Source: Bacteroidales bacterium UBA1757 (lineage in GTDB: Bacteria > Bacteroidota > Bacteroidia > Bacteroidales > UBA1402). From it: DNA of 11,234 nucleotides. A model generated the notes under the pieces. It had not been told where the DNA came from. It did no database searches and saw only the letters and a list, made by a program, of their open reading frames with translations. The DNA is taken from positions 1 through 11,234 of the forward strand of contig DCHH01000045.1 of NCBI GenBank assembly GCA_002315625.1, read 5' to 3'. Below, one piece after another: positions 1 through 6,359 of this stretch (position 1 is the first letter of the stretch; each line of letters begins with the position of its first letter). The position numbers were made by a program, and so were the translations under genes.

Positions 1-2705
1 TGATATTCAGGGTATCCCAGTTTGAGAGCAGGATCTCCTATAAGGGCGAAACTCAGTTTGTTACGGTCTGATTGCAGGGCTGATGAACGCTTGGTCTGGC
101 GCATCACCTCTCCCAGTGTGAGACGTTTGTTGCCGCTGCGGTTGAAAATATTTGAGATGACTGCTTTGTTCAGGGTGAAGTTCGGCCCCGAATAGACAAT
201 GCGGGAAGTTGTAATAAGGGCGATGGCTCCGCCGTTTGGGTTGCGGAAAACGGTTTCACCGCCGCTATCCTCGCTATCGTCGTAGCGGCAGAAATCACAG
301 GTGGCTGTCACCCAGAGGGGTAGGCGTGTGTTACGCATCTGCTGTATGTCCTGATATGTGAGAAGCCCTTCGGCTGTCCATGCGGTGGTCGAGCCGTGAC
401 CGCTGTAATTGAGCATCAGCAGCCCGGAAGTGAGCAGGCTCATGAAGCGCTTGTTGGCATCCGGCGTGGTGCTTCCCGAGACTGTTGAGACCCTGTTGAA
501 GGCATCAACGTAAATCTTGTTGACTATGAATTCCGGGTGCTGGGACGTTACCTGGTCTGCCAGTGTATTGGCATGAGAAACGTGAGTGTTGTTATCTCCG
601 TCGTCAGCCATGAAGCAGAGGGTGTTCTTCCATGTCCCCTTGTCGCCGTTCTTCAGATAGTACAGCGCTTTGTCAACGGCCATGGATGCCTGTTCGGCGG
701 TTGCGACCGGAAATCTTCCAACTCCAATGTCGAGTTTGTCAGTGGCCAGATTGACACCCTCAGTGTCGTCCAGAAAGCCGAAATAGTCGTCACTGACAAA
801 GGAGGTGGTCCCCTCTAATGATTCTTCAGATTCGTAAGTGAGCAACTTGTTCGGTTTGTTGCTGATATACTTGAATGTGTTTGTCACCAAGCGGTTGTCA
901 TATACTCCGTCTCCGAATAGCAGCAGTGACTGTGGCATCTCGATGTCATTCTTTGCACGGTCATAGAACATTTTCATGAAGCGCCGGTAGGCAGTTGCAT
1001 CCGGGGTGCCAGACGAAAATTCGTTGTAGATCTGTTCATCGGTCACGACTGCGACCTTCAGACCGTCGTAGCTATTGTGGGCTTCGGCTAACCGATGTGC
1101 TTGCCCTATGAATTCATTGGGAGTAATTATTACCATCTGAGGCTGAGGCAGGCCGTGTAGGTCCTGAGATTCCACGTTCCCTTCAATCGTCGCTTCCGAA
1201 AGCTTGGAGCCAAGTTTTATGGCGGCGTATTCGTGCAGGATGGAACAGTCGGCCTGGAAGATGAACTGATTGTTGCTGTAGTTCCCCTTCACCTGCCTGA
1301 CTGACTGAGGGTCGGTTACATCCAAAACAATAGTCGATGCATCAGCCCCCGACAGTGTGTATTTGCAGGTGGCACCCGCTTTAACGGATGACGGGTCGCG
1401 GAAGAGTAATACCTTATCGGTCATGTACAATTCCTTACGGATATTCGCAATGATGTAGTTAAGATGGGCCGCCTTGACTGTACCTCCGTTGGACTGATAG
1501 GCCAGGGTGATATTGAGCTCGGAATTATCAGGGGAAGCGTTGAAAGTGCGCAGGGATTGCACGGCATTGGCGTAGGTGTAGTTGTTGTCGGCAGATATGG
1601 AGGAAATGGTTACCGTGGCAAAGTTCTCGTCATTAAGATAGACCCGAAGAGAGGAGGATGATGTACTGCGGGCTGCAAAGTCAATCAACACCCTTGACTG
1701 CTCTCCTTTCATGGCGTGGTCAGTATTGAAAGTGAATTTCTGGGTGGCGGAGGTCACGAAGTCTTCTCCGTAGCACTCCCGGCCGGTCTTGCCAAGATTG
1801 TACAGGTCCTTCTCATGAAGCTGAAGGTCAGTGTAGGCGGAACTTTCGACAGTGGGGGTCGCCGTAGAAGAGATGGTCTCGACAGTCAATGTCCCTTCGG
1901 CCCTCTCGCCGATGAAGTAATATCCTTTTGTGCTGTATGGATTGTTCTCCCGGACAAAAACAGACTTATTCGACGAGTATGTCCAGTTGCAGGGCCCCAC
2001 ACCGTAAAAGACAAGACGGCTGTTGTCGTCATCTCGGTAGGATGGAACTTCCGGGAGGTCGTCGGTATAAGCCTTGCTGAAATCCTCCTTCAGCATACGG
2101 CCGCCGTAACCATAGATTTGTGCCTTTCCGGGGTCTATTCCTTTTTTCTCAAGGTCTTTGTAGGAAATTGTGTAGATGCCAGTTGATGAAACGCTGATTT
2201 TTAGCCAGTTACCTTGGGCTAGCAAGGAATGTGCAGCATAGCGTGACGGGTCGTTAACGGCCTTGGTTGTATTTGAATAGGAGGGCACATCCAAACTTTT
2301 GGTTACAGCCTTCAGCTCTTCCTGGAATCCCCATTCAAATGAGACAAGTCTGAAGAAGCGGCCGCCCCTTTTCACGTAAGGGCAGAAAGAGACATCCCAA
2401 CATTCTTTCTTGCGCTCCATACCAACTCGGACATCAAGTACCGGGTATTGGGGCAGGTCGGCCTTTTTCAGCCATCCAAGCTCACCTTGGGCTTTTACCG
2501 GTTCATAGACAGGGAAACGGAGGCAGAGTGTCTTCTGCCCGGATGAAATGTCCGGTAATTCGTCTTCGGAAATAGTCGTATTGTATATGGAAAGACACTC
2601 ATCCGGGTCGCTGCTGTAGTTGATGGTAACAGCCTGCAGTGGTAGTGCTCCGATAAGCAGTGAAAAAATGACAATAATCTTGCGTATGCTCATCTTGCTT
2701 GTCAT
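1..2705 (-). CDS. porU: PorU, type IX secretion system C-terminal signal peptidase/sortase (partial, C-terminus missing)
   Basis: PorU is the gingipain-like (peptidase C25 family) cell-surface sortase of T9SS: it removes the C-terminal signal of cargo proteins and attaches them to A-LPS. The frame is open for 901 codons, with no stop, up to the window edge. Residues 1 to about 25 form a signal peptide ending in ALPLQA. The catalytic domain is clear: LLLFGDGVYDNR and VSDDYFGFLDD upstream, then NYSGHGSTTAW with the candidate catalytic His770 (396-398), and TATCDFC with the candidate nucleophile Cys803 (297-299). The 33-residue spacing equals that of the H657/C690 pair I recall for Porphyromonas gingivalis PorU. 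FALIGDPALKLGYP, typical of the end of the C25 domain, comes just before the edge, so roughly 200-300 residues are missing. The chosen ATG overlaps the stop of the upstream FAH-family gene (ATGA); a second in-frame ATG at 2691-2693 would also give a good signal peptide. Seen: motifs and open frame. Inferred: function and coupling. Confidence 0.93.
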   Translation of the reverse strand, partial: MTSKMSIRKIIVIFSLLIGALPLQAVTINYSSDPDECLSIYNTTISEDELPDISSGQKTLCLRFPVYEPVKAQGELGWLKKADLPQYPVLDVRVGMERKKECWDVSFCPYVKRGGRFFRLVSFEWGFQEELKAVTKSLDVPSYSNTTKAVNDPSRYAAHSLLAQGNWLKISVSSTGIYTISYKDLEKKGIDPGKAQIYGYGGRMLKEDFSKAYTDDLPEVPSYRDDDNSRLVFYGVGPCNWTYSSNKSVFVRENNPYSTKGYYFIGERAEGTLTVETISSTATPTVESSAYTDLQLHEKDLYNLGKTGRECYGEDFVTSATQKFTFNTDHAMKGEQSRVLIDFAARSTSSSSLRVYLNDENFATVTISSISADNNYTYANAVQSLRTFNASPDNSELNITLAYQSNGGTVKAAHLNYIIANIRKELYMTDKVLLFRDPSSVKAGATCKYTLSGADASTIVLDVTDPQSVRQVKGNYSNNQFIFQADCSILHEYAAIKLGSKLSEATIEGNVESQDLHGLPQPQMVIITPNEFIGQAHRLAEAHNSYDGLKVAVVTDEQIYNEFSSGTPDATAYRRFMKMFYDRAKNDIEMPQSLLLFGDGVYDNRLVTNTFKYISNKPNKLLTYESEESLEGTTSFVSDDYFGFLDDTEGVNLATDKLDIGVGRFPVATAEQASMAVDKALYYLKNGDKGTWKNTLCFMADDGDNNTHVSHANTLADQVTSQHPEFIVNKIYVDAFNRVSTVSGSTTPDANKRFMSLLTSGLLMLNYSGHGSTTAWTAEGLLTYQDIQQMRNTRLPLWVTATCDFCRYDDSEDSGGETVFRNPNGGAIALITTSRIVYSGPNFTLNKAVISNIFNRSGNKRLTLGEVMRQTKRSSALQSDRNKLSFALIGDPALKLGYPEY

Positions 2706-3325
2706 TTGATGCGGACATGAAACATGGGTCTATCCTCAAGATACCCGTCGAGAGTGTCTCCGATATGGACAGGACCCACACCGGAAGGTGTCCCGGAAAA
2801 GAGCAGGTCGCCGGTCTTAAGGGTGAAATAGCGGCTTGCCTCGGCAATGAGGGCATCAATGCTGAAAATCATCTCGCTGGTATTGGCCTGCTGGACGGTC
2901 TGTCCGTTCAGCGTCATTCGAAAATTCAGATTCAGGGGGTCTATTCCTTCGACGGGGATGAAAGTGCCGACGATGGCAGACTGGTCGAAGCCCTTGCTCA
3001 CTGCCCATGGAAGTCCATTGCTTTTTGCAGAGCGCTGGAGGTCGCGTGCTGTCATGTCTAATCCAAGCGTGACGGCATCGTAGTAACGGTGGGCAAACTT
3101 CTCGGCTATGTTTTTCCCGAGTTTGGAAATTCGCACAACCAGCTCACATTCATAGTCGAACTGTTGGGCGAAATCGGGCAGGAAAAATGGCGTGCTATCG
3201 CTAGCCAGAGCGGAGTCGGGCTTCAGGAAGAACACAGGTTTTTCAGGCTGCTCGAAATGGAGTGCCATACCATCCAACTCGCTGATATGCGGTTGGTAAT
3301 TCATTCCTACAGCCAATATTTTCAT
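2702..3325 (-). CDS. Fumarylacetoacetate hydrolase (FAH) family protein
   Basis: A 207-residue cytoplasmic enzyme of the FAH fold, the group that includes acylpyruvases (FAHD1 type), oxaloacetate decarboxylases and 2-hydroxyhepta-2,4-dienedioate isomerases. These use a divalent metal to cleave or isomerise a C-C bond in beta-diketo acids. The metal-binding motif is visible as Glu59 and Glu61 in DYECELVV plus Asp90 in LGLDMTARD. GLPWAVSKGFD (with Lys111) and GDLLFSGTPSGVGP are family hallmarks. I placed the start at the ATG giving MKILAVGMNY, the usual opening of this family; the frame extends seven codons further to a TTG, which is less likely. The stop TGA shares bases with the ATG of porU. 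The gene lies 30 bases after the terminator of the ribosomal operon, and I see no convincing promoter of its own. The substrate cannot be told from sequence; a short FAHD1-like acylpyruvase is my best guess. Confidence 0.9.
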   Translation of the reverse strand: MKILAVGMNYQPHISELDGMALHFEQPEKPVFFLKPDSALASDSTPFFLPDFAQQFDYECELVVRISKLGKNIAEKFAHRYYDAVTLGLDMTARDLQRSAKSNGLPWAVSKGFDQSAIVGTFIPVEGIDPLNLNFRMTLNGQTVQQANTSEMIFSIDALIAEASRYFTLKTGDLLFSGTPSGVGPVHIGDTLDGYLEDRPMFHVRIK

Positions 3326-3354
3326 AGCGGTGCTAAGGTAGTGCAAGTTGTAAG

Positions 3355-3391
3355 AAAAAACAAGCAGGCAGCAACTTTTGTTACTGCCTGC
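3355..3391 (-). terminator. Intrinsic terminator after tsf
   Basis: An 8-bp perfect stem (GCAGGCAG at 3364-3371 with CTGCCTGC at 3384-3391) continues, after one mismatch, with 3 further pairs around a 4-base loop. Read leftwards, it is followed by a U-rich tail made by the AAAAAA run at 3355-3360. The tail lies only on this side, so it ends transcripts coming from tsf. It sits 30 bases upstream of the FAH-family start codon. Confidence 0.85.
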
Positions 3392-3427
3392 CTATTATGG
3401 CCCTCATTAGGGGCAAATGATTTCTGA

Positions 3428-4252
3428 TTACTCGTCCTGATTCAGGTTCAGACGCTTGAAGGCGATGGGGGCGAGATCCTTGTCAGCCTGCTTGAGGTAG
3501 GTGGTGATATTGATCTTGCCATCCTTGATGAACTCCTGTTCCATAAGAGTGCTCTCCTGATAGAACTTGTTCAGACGACCCTGGGCGATGCGATCCAGCA
3601 GGTTATCGGGCTTGCCTTCTTCGCGGGCCTTCTCGCGGCCGATTTCAAGTTCCTTTGCCACGATATCGGCGGGAACTGAACTGCGGTCCAGAGCAACGGG
3701 GTTCATGGCTGCAACCTGCATGGCGATGTCGCGTGCTACCTGATAGTCGGCAACCTTGTTGAAGGCGACTACCACGGCCAGCTTGTTGCCCGGATGGATA
3801 TAGTCCATAGCAAAAGCTCCCTTGACGAAGTCATACATATCAAGTTCCATCTTCTCTCCGGTGACACCGCTGCGCTCGGTGATGCGCTCGGCAACGGTAA
3901 GACCGTTCATGTCGAGGGCAAGGAGTTCGTCCTTCGTAGCGGGCTGCTTTGCCATAGCCAAATCAAGGATAGACTGGGTCAGGGCAACGAAGTCGGCATT
4001 CTTGGCGACGAAGTCGGTTTCGCACTTCAGGGCCAGAACGGCTGCGAATCCATCCTTCGTAGCGGCCAGAGCACATCCTTCGGAAGCCTCGCGGTCGCTG
4101 CGCTTTGCGGCGATGGCCTGACCACGCTTACGGATGATTTCGATAGCCTTTTCCATATCATTTGCGGCTTCTTCCAAAGCCTTCTTGCAATCCATCATAC
4201 CGGCACCCGTCATCTTGCGGAGGTGCTGGATGTCTGCCATTGTAACTGCCAT
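3428..4252 (-). CDS. tsf: Translation elongation factor Ts (EF-Ts)
   Basis: EF-Ts is the nucleotide exchange factor that drives GDP off EF-Tu during protein synthesis in the cytoplasm. The 274-residue product starts with the UBA-like domain (ADIQHLRKMTGAGMMDCKKAL, residues 6-26) and carries the signature TDFVAKN at residues 79-85, the segment that contacts the EF-Tu G domain. The core and dimerisation domains follow, and the length is normal for the family. The start MAVTMADI is kept over the internal Met5 because Bacteroidota orthologues usually begin MAVTMADI. It lies 28 bases after rpsB, as in most bacteria, so the two are surely co-transcribed, and a strong terminator follows. Nothing looks broken or unusual. 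Confidence 0.98.
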   Translation of the reverse strand: MAVTMADIQHLRKMTGAGMMDCKKALEEAANDMEKAIEIIRKRGQAIAAKRSDREASEGCALAATKDGFAAVLALKCETDFVAKNADFVALTQSILDLAMAKQPATKDELLALDMNGLTVAERITERSGVTGEKMELDMYDFVKGAFAMDYIHPGNKLAVVVAFNKVADYQVARDIAMQVAAMNPVALDRSSVPADIVAKELEIGREKAREEGKPDNLLDRIAQGRLNKFYQESTLMEQEFIKDGKINITTYLKQADKDLAPIAFKRLNLNQDE

Positions 4253-4280
4253 AATTCTTAATCTGTTTTAAGTGGTTGGA

Positions 4281-5147
4281 TTACTCTTCGTCTTCCTTGG
4301 AGGCGAACTTGCCGGCGACGCGGGCCTTCATAGCCTCTTCGTCTTCCTTCTGGATGCGCTCGCGGCGAGGACGGCTATTGCGGCGTTCGCGGCGGGGAGC
4401 CTCTTCCTCAACGGCTTCTTCTTCCTGCTCGGCGGCTGCATCAGCATCGGCCTTTTCAACCTTGCGCTCTTCCAAACCTTCGTTGATGGCGGCACAGACA
4501 GCATTCAGGACGACTTCAATGCTCTTGGTTGCATCGTCGTTTGCGGGAATGACGAAATCGATGTTGTTGGGGTTGGAATTGGTATCGACCATGGCGAACA
4601 CGGGGATACCCAGACGGTTGGCCTCATGAACGGCAATCTGCTCCTTGAGGACATCGACTACGAACAGGGCGGAGGGAAGACGGCTCAGGTCAGCGATGCT
4701 GCCGAGGTTCTTCTCCAACTTGGCGCGCTGACGTGAAATCTGCAGACGCTCTCTCTTGGAAAGGTTGCTGAAGGTGCCGTCGGCTTCCATCTTATCAATT
4801 GAAGCCATCTTCTTGACGGCCTTGCGGATGGTCGGGAAGTTTGTCAGCATGCCACCGGGCCAGCGCTCGATGACGTATGGCATTCCGACTGAAGTGGCCT
4901 TCTCGGCGATGACATCCTTGGCCTGCTTCTTGGTGGCGACGAAAAGGATGCGCTTGCCTTGACGGGCGATGTTCTTCATGGCCTCGGCGGCTTCATCGAT
5001 GGCGATGACAGTCTTGTTCAGGTCAATGATATGAATACCATTGCGTTCCATGAAGATATAAGGAGCCATGGCGGGGTTCCATTTTCTTTTGAGGTGTCCG
5101 AAATGTACGCCGGCTTCCAGTAACTGATCAAAATTTGTTCTTGACAT
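4281..5147 (-). CDS. rpsB: 30S ribosomal protein S2
   Basis: S2 binds the 30S subunit late in assembly, near the head-body junction, and is needed for S1 docking in many bacteria. The 288-residue product opens with LLEAGVHFGHLKRKWNP and contains IHIIDLNKT, RWPGGMLTNF and PNNIDFVIPANDDA, all classic S2 segments. About 60 residues at the C-terminus, from roughly residue 226, extend beyond the core: an Ala/Glu-rich acidic run, then an Arg-rich patch (PRRERRNSRPRRER), then an acidic end. Such charged tails occur in S2 of Bacteroidota; E. coli S2 has 241 residues. The gene is preceded by a 173-base spacer with a likely promoter and a foldable leader, and followed by tsf. Confidence 0.98.
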   Translation of the reverse strand: MSRTNFDQLLEAGVHFGHLKRKWNPAMAPYIFMERNGIHIIDLNKTVIAIDEAAEAMKNIARQGKRILFVATKKQAKDVIAEKATSVGMPYVIERWPGGMLTNFPTIRKAVKKMASIDKMEADGTFSNLSKRERLQISRQRAKLEKNLGSIADLSRLPSALFVVDVLKEQIAVHEANRLGIPVFAMVDTNSNPNNIDFVIPANDDATKSIEVVLNAVCAAINEGLEERKVEKADADAAAEQEEEAVEEEAPRRERRNSRPRRERIQKEDEEAMKARVAGKFASKEDEE

Positions 5148-5241
5148 AGTTGTAATTGTTTTCGTTTACATTCTTTTGGGGCTCATTCAACCCTCGGGTA
5201 GCCCTGCGCCAAGCAGAAGTCCTGAGGATTTAGATACTAAA
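5148..5241 (-). promoter_or_regulatory. Structured 5' leader of rpsB-tsf, possible autoregulatory site
   Basis: Between the likely promoter and the rpsB start, the transcript can form two hairpins. One is TTTAG (5229-5233) with CTAAA (5237-5241) around a 3-base loop. The other is GGGCT (5179-5183) with AGCCC (5200-5204), enclosing an inner ACC/GGT pairing near 5190-5199, with a one-sided bulge of about 6 bases. The first overlaps the promoter -7 region, so only the second is sure to be in the RNA. In E. coli, S2 represses its own rpsB-tsf mRNA through a leader; a similar role here is inference from position and folding only. Confidence 0.4.
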
Positions 5242-5267
5242 CGTATTTTATGAGCAGTGTTGTAAAT
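5240..5267 (-). promoter_or_regulatory. Possible internal promoter for rpsB-tsf
   Basis: Read leftwards, TACGTTTA (5240-5247) matches the Bacteroidota -7 element TAnnTTTG at all but the last base. Upstream, the A/T-rich TTTATTTACA (5261-5270) offers TTTA at about the right distance for the -33 TTTG box. The match is imperfect at both boxes, and the genes may also be read from the rplM promoter. Confidence 0.35.
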
Positions 5268-5282
5268 AAAGTATTTCAGCTT

Positions 5283-5305
5283 TATTCCTGATAAAATAAG
5301 GAATA
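5283..5305. repeat. 7-bp inverted repeat in the rpsI-rpsB spacer
   Basis: TATTCCT (5283-5289) and AGGAATA (5299-5305) are perfectly complementary around a 9-base A/T loop, 16 bases past the rpsI stop. It could fold in the rpsI transcript, but no U-run follows it in the direction of transcription. I therefore do not call it a terminator; it may be a processing or stability hairpin. Confidence 0.35.
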
Positions 5306-5320
5306 GACGCCAGTAAAAAA

Positions 5321-5707
5321 CTAACGTTTGCTGAACTGGAAACGCTTGCGGGCCTTTGGACGACCGGCTTTCTTACGCTCGACGATACGTGAGTCGCGAG
5401 TCATGAAACCTTCTGATCTGAGGGCCGACTTGTCTTCGGGATTGATCTTGACCAGGGCGCGGGCAATACCCAGACGGGCTGCTTCAGCCTGTCCGTTGTA
5501 ACCGCCACCGACAAGATTGATGCGGATGTCGTATTTTTCAGCGACTTCAAGCTTATTGAGAGGCTGCAGTACAACATACTGCAAAAGGGGCGAAGGAAAA
5601 TAGGTGTTCAGGTCTCTCTTGTTGATGACAATCTTACCGGTTCCTTCCGAGATGAAAACGCGGGCAACGGCGGCTTTTCTCCTGCCAACTGCATTGAAAA
5701 CTTCCAT
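5321..5707 (-). CDS. rpsI: 30S ribosomal protein S9
   Basis: S9 is a 30S head protein whose basic C-terminal tail reaches the P-site tRNA anticodon loop. The 128-residue product has the normal length and shows AVGRRKAAVARVFI near the start, LVGGGYNGQAEAARLGIARAL in the middle, and the hallmark end GRPKARKRFQFSKR, where the final Lys-Arg contacts tRNA. It follows rplM by only 2 bases, as in the conserved L13-S9 pair of bacteria and archaea, so the two are co-transcribed and perhaps translationally coupled. The ATG start gives the standard N-terminus. Confidence 0.98.
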   Translation of the reverse strand: MEVFNAVGRRKAAVARVFISEGTGKIVINKRDLNTYFPSPLLQYVVLQPLNKLEVAEKYDIRINLVGGGYNGQAEAARLGIARALVKINPEDKSALRSEGFMTRDSRIVERKKAGRPKARKRFQFSKR

Positions 5708-5709
5708 AA

Positions 5710-6165
5710 TTACTTAAGCGTGTTTAAATCAATAACTTTCGGATTCTGAGCCTCTTGATTGTGCTCTGAGCCAACATAGACATACATGTTGTTGATGATG
5801 GCTTCGCCCAAACGGTTCTTAGGAAGCATACCCTTGATGACTTTTCTGTAAAGTTCTTCGGGGTTCTTTGCCAGCATTCTGGCCGGGGTGGTTTCGCGCT
5901 GGCCACCGGGATAACCTGTGTGGCGTAAATACACGCGGTCGTTCCATTTTGAACCGGTAAGTATGGCTTTCTCTGCATTGATGATGATGACATTGTCACC
6001 ACAGTCAACGTTCGGAGTAAAGCTCGGTTTGTACTTACCTCTCAGCAACTTGGCCACCTTAGTCCCCAAACGGCCAAGCACCTGGTCTGTAGCATCGACT
6101 ACAACCCATTCTTTTTGTGCTGTTGCTTTGTTCACAGAAATGGTTTTGTAACTCAAACTGTCCAC
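5710..6165 (-). CDS. rplM: 50S ribosomal protein L13
   Basis: L13 is an early-assembly 50S protein that binds 23S rRNA. The 151-residue product shows EWVVVDATDQVLGRLGTKVA, LLRGKYKPSFTP, CGDNVIIINAEK, TGYPGGQ and KGMLPKNRLG, all conserved in L13. The start used here is GTG at 6163-6165, because it gives MDSLSYKTISVNKAT, which matches the usual Bacteroidota N-terminus (MDxLSYKTxSxNKAT); no ATG lies nearby. It is the first gene of the operon and has a perfect promoter about 80 bases upstream and a foldable leader between. Confidence 0.97.
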   Translation of the reverse strand: MDSLSYKTISVNKATAQKEWVVVDATDQVLGRLGTKVAKLLRGKYKPSFTPNVDCGDNVIIINAEKAILTGSKWNDRVYLRHTGYPGGQRETTPARMLAKNPEELYRKVIKGMLPKNRLGEAIINNMYVYVGSEHNQEAQNPKVIDLNTLK

Positions 6166-6202
6166 TGCTTTAGTTGTTTAAAAAGTTAATAAATAAAAGG
6201 TT

Positions 6203-6230
6203 GGACTCTCCGACGGAAATAGTCCTCGGA
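6203..6230 (-). promoter_or_regulatory. rplM leader with two overlapping pairings (pseudoknot or switch)
   Basis: In the leftward transcript, two 5-bp perfect helices interleave. UCCGA (6226-6230) pairs with UCGGA (6209-6213), and GGACU (6221-6225) pairs with AGUCC (6203-6207). The order is 5' a, 5' b, 7 bases, 3' a, 1 base, 3' b, so the helices form either a tight H-type pseudoknot or two mutually exclusive hairpins. The site lies between the promoter and the GTG start, where an L13-binding autoregulatory element would be expected. Pairing is seen; function is inferred. Confidence 0.45.
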
Positions 6231-6241
6231 AAATCGGCCCG

Positions 6242-6273
6242 CAAAAGTACTTCAATCATCCGAAATATCCAAA
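6242..6273 (-). promoter_or_regulatory. Promoter of the rplM-rpsI-rpsB-tsf operon
   Basis: Read leftwards, TTTG (6270-6273) is followed after exactly 20 bases by TACTTTTG (6242-6249), a perfect match to the Bacteroidota housekeeping consensus TTTG / TAnnTTTG with standard spacing. Transcription should start near 6235, leaving a leader of about 70 bases before the rplM GTG. Confidence 0.82.
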
Positions 6274-6307
6274 AAATCCCGATGTTTTTCACGACTATTG
6301 CTATGGT

Positions 6308-6338
6308 GTTGTTTTTTGAAGTAAAAAAACTATCTTTG
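6308..6338 (+). promoter_or_regulatory. Promoter of the GH43-GH2 operon
   Basis: TATCTTTG (6331-6338) is a perfect TAnnTTTG -7 box. GTTG (6308-6311) lies 19 bases upstream and matches the TTTG -33 box at three of four positions. Transcription would begin near 6345, leaving a very short leader before the ATG at 6360. The promoter lies back to back with that of rplM, about 35 bases away. No operator repeat is visible. Confidence 0.6.
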
Positions 6339-6359
6339 TCCGCCTCTAATTCCAAAGAT

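Noticed and set aside
537..2186. Several open frames on the + strand (for example 537-818, 1464-1661, 1716-2186)
   Set aside because: They lie opposite porU, whose own frame is open throughout and rich in family motifs. They show no recognisable motif and look like antisense shadows.
3326..3346. TTG start seven codons upstream of the FAH-family ATG
   Set aside because: It adds residues not typical for the family, whose members usually begin at the MKI segment just before VGxNY, and it has no visible ribosome binding site.
6315..6318. TTTG as -33 box for the GH43 promoter
   Set aside because: The spacer to the -7 box would be only 12 bases, against the usual 19-21. GTTG at 6308-6311 fits better.
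6174..6359. 62-codon upstream extension of the GH43 frame
   Set aside because: It would run across both divergent promoters and hide the lipoprotein signal peptide behind a basic, non-conserved stretch. The ATG at 6360 gives a clean signal with Cys19.
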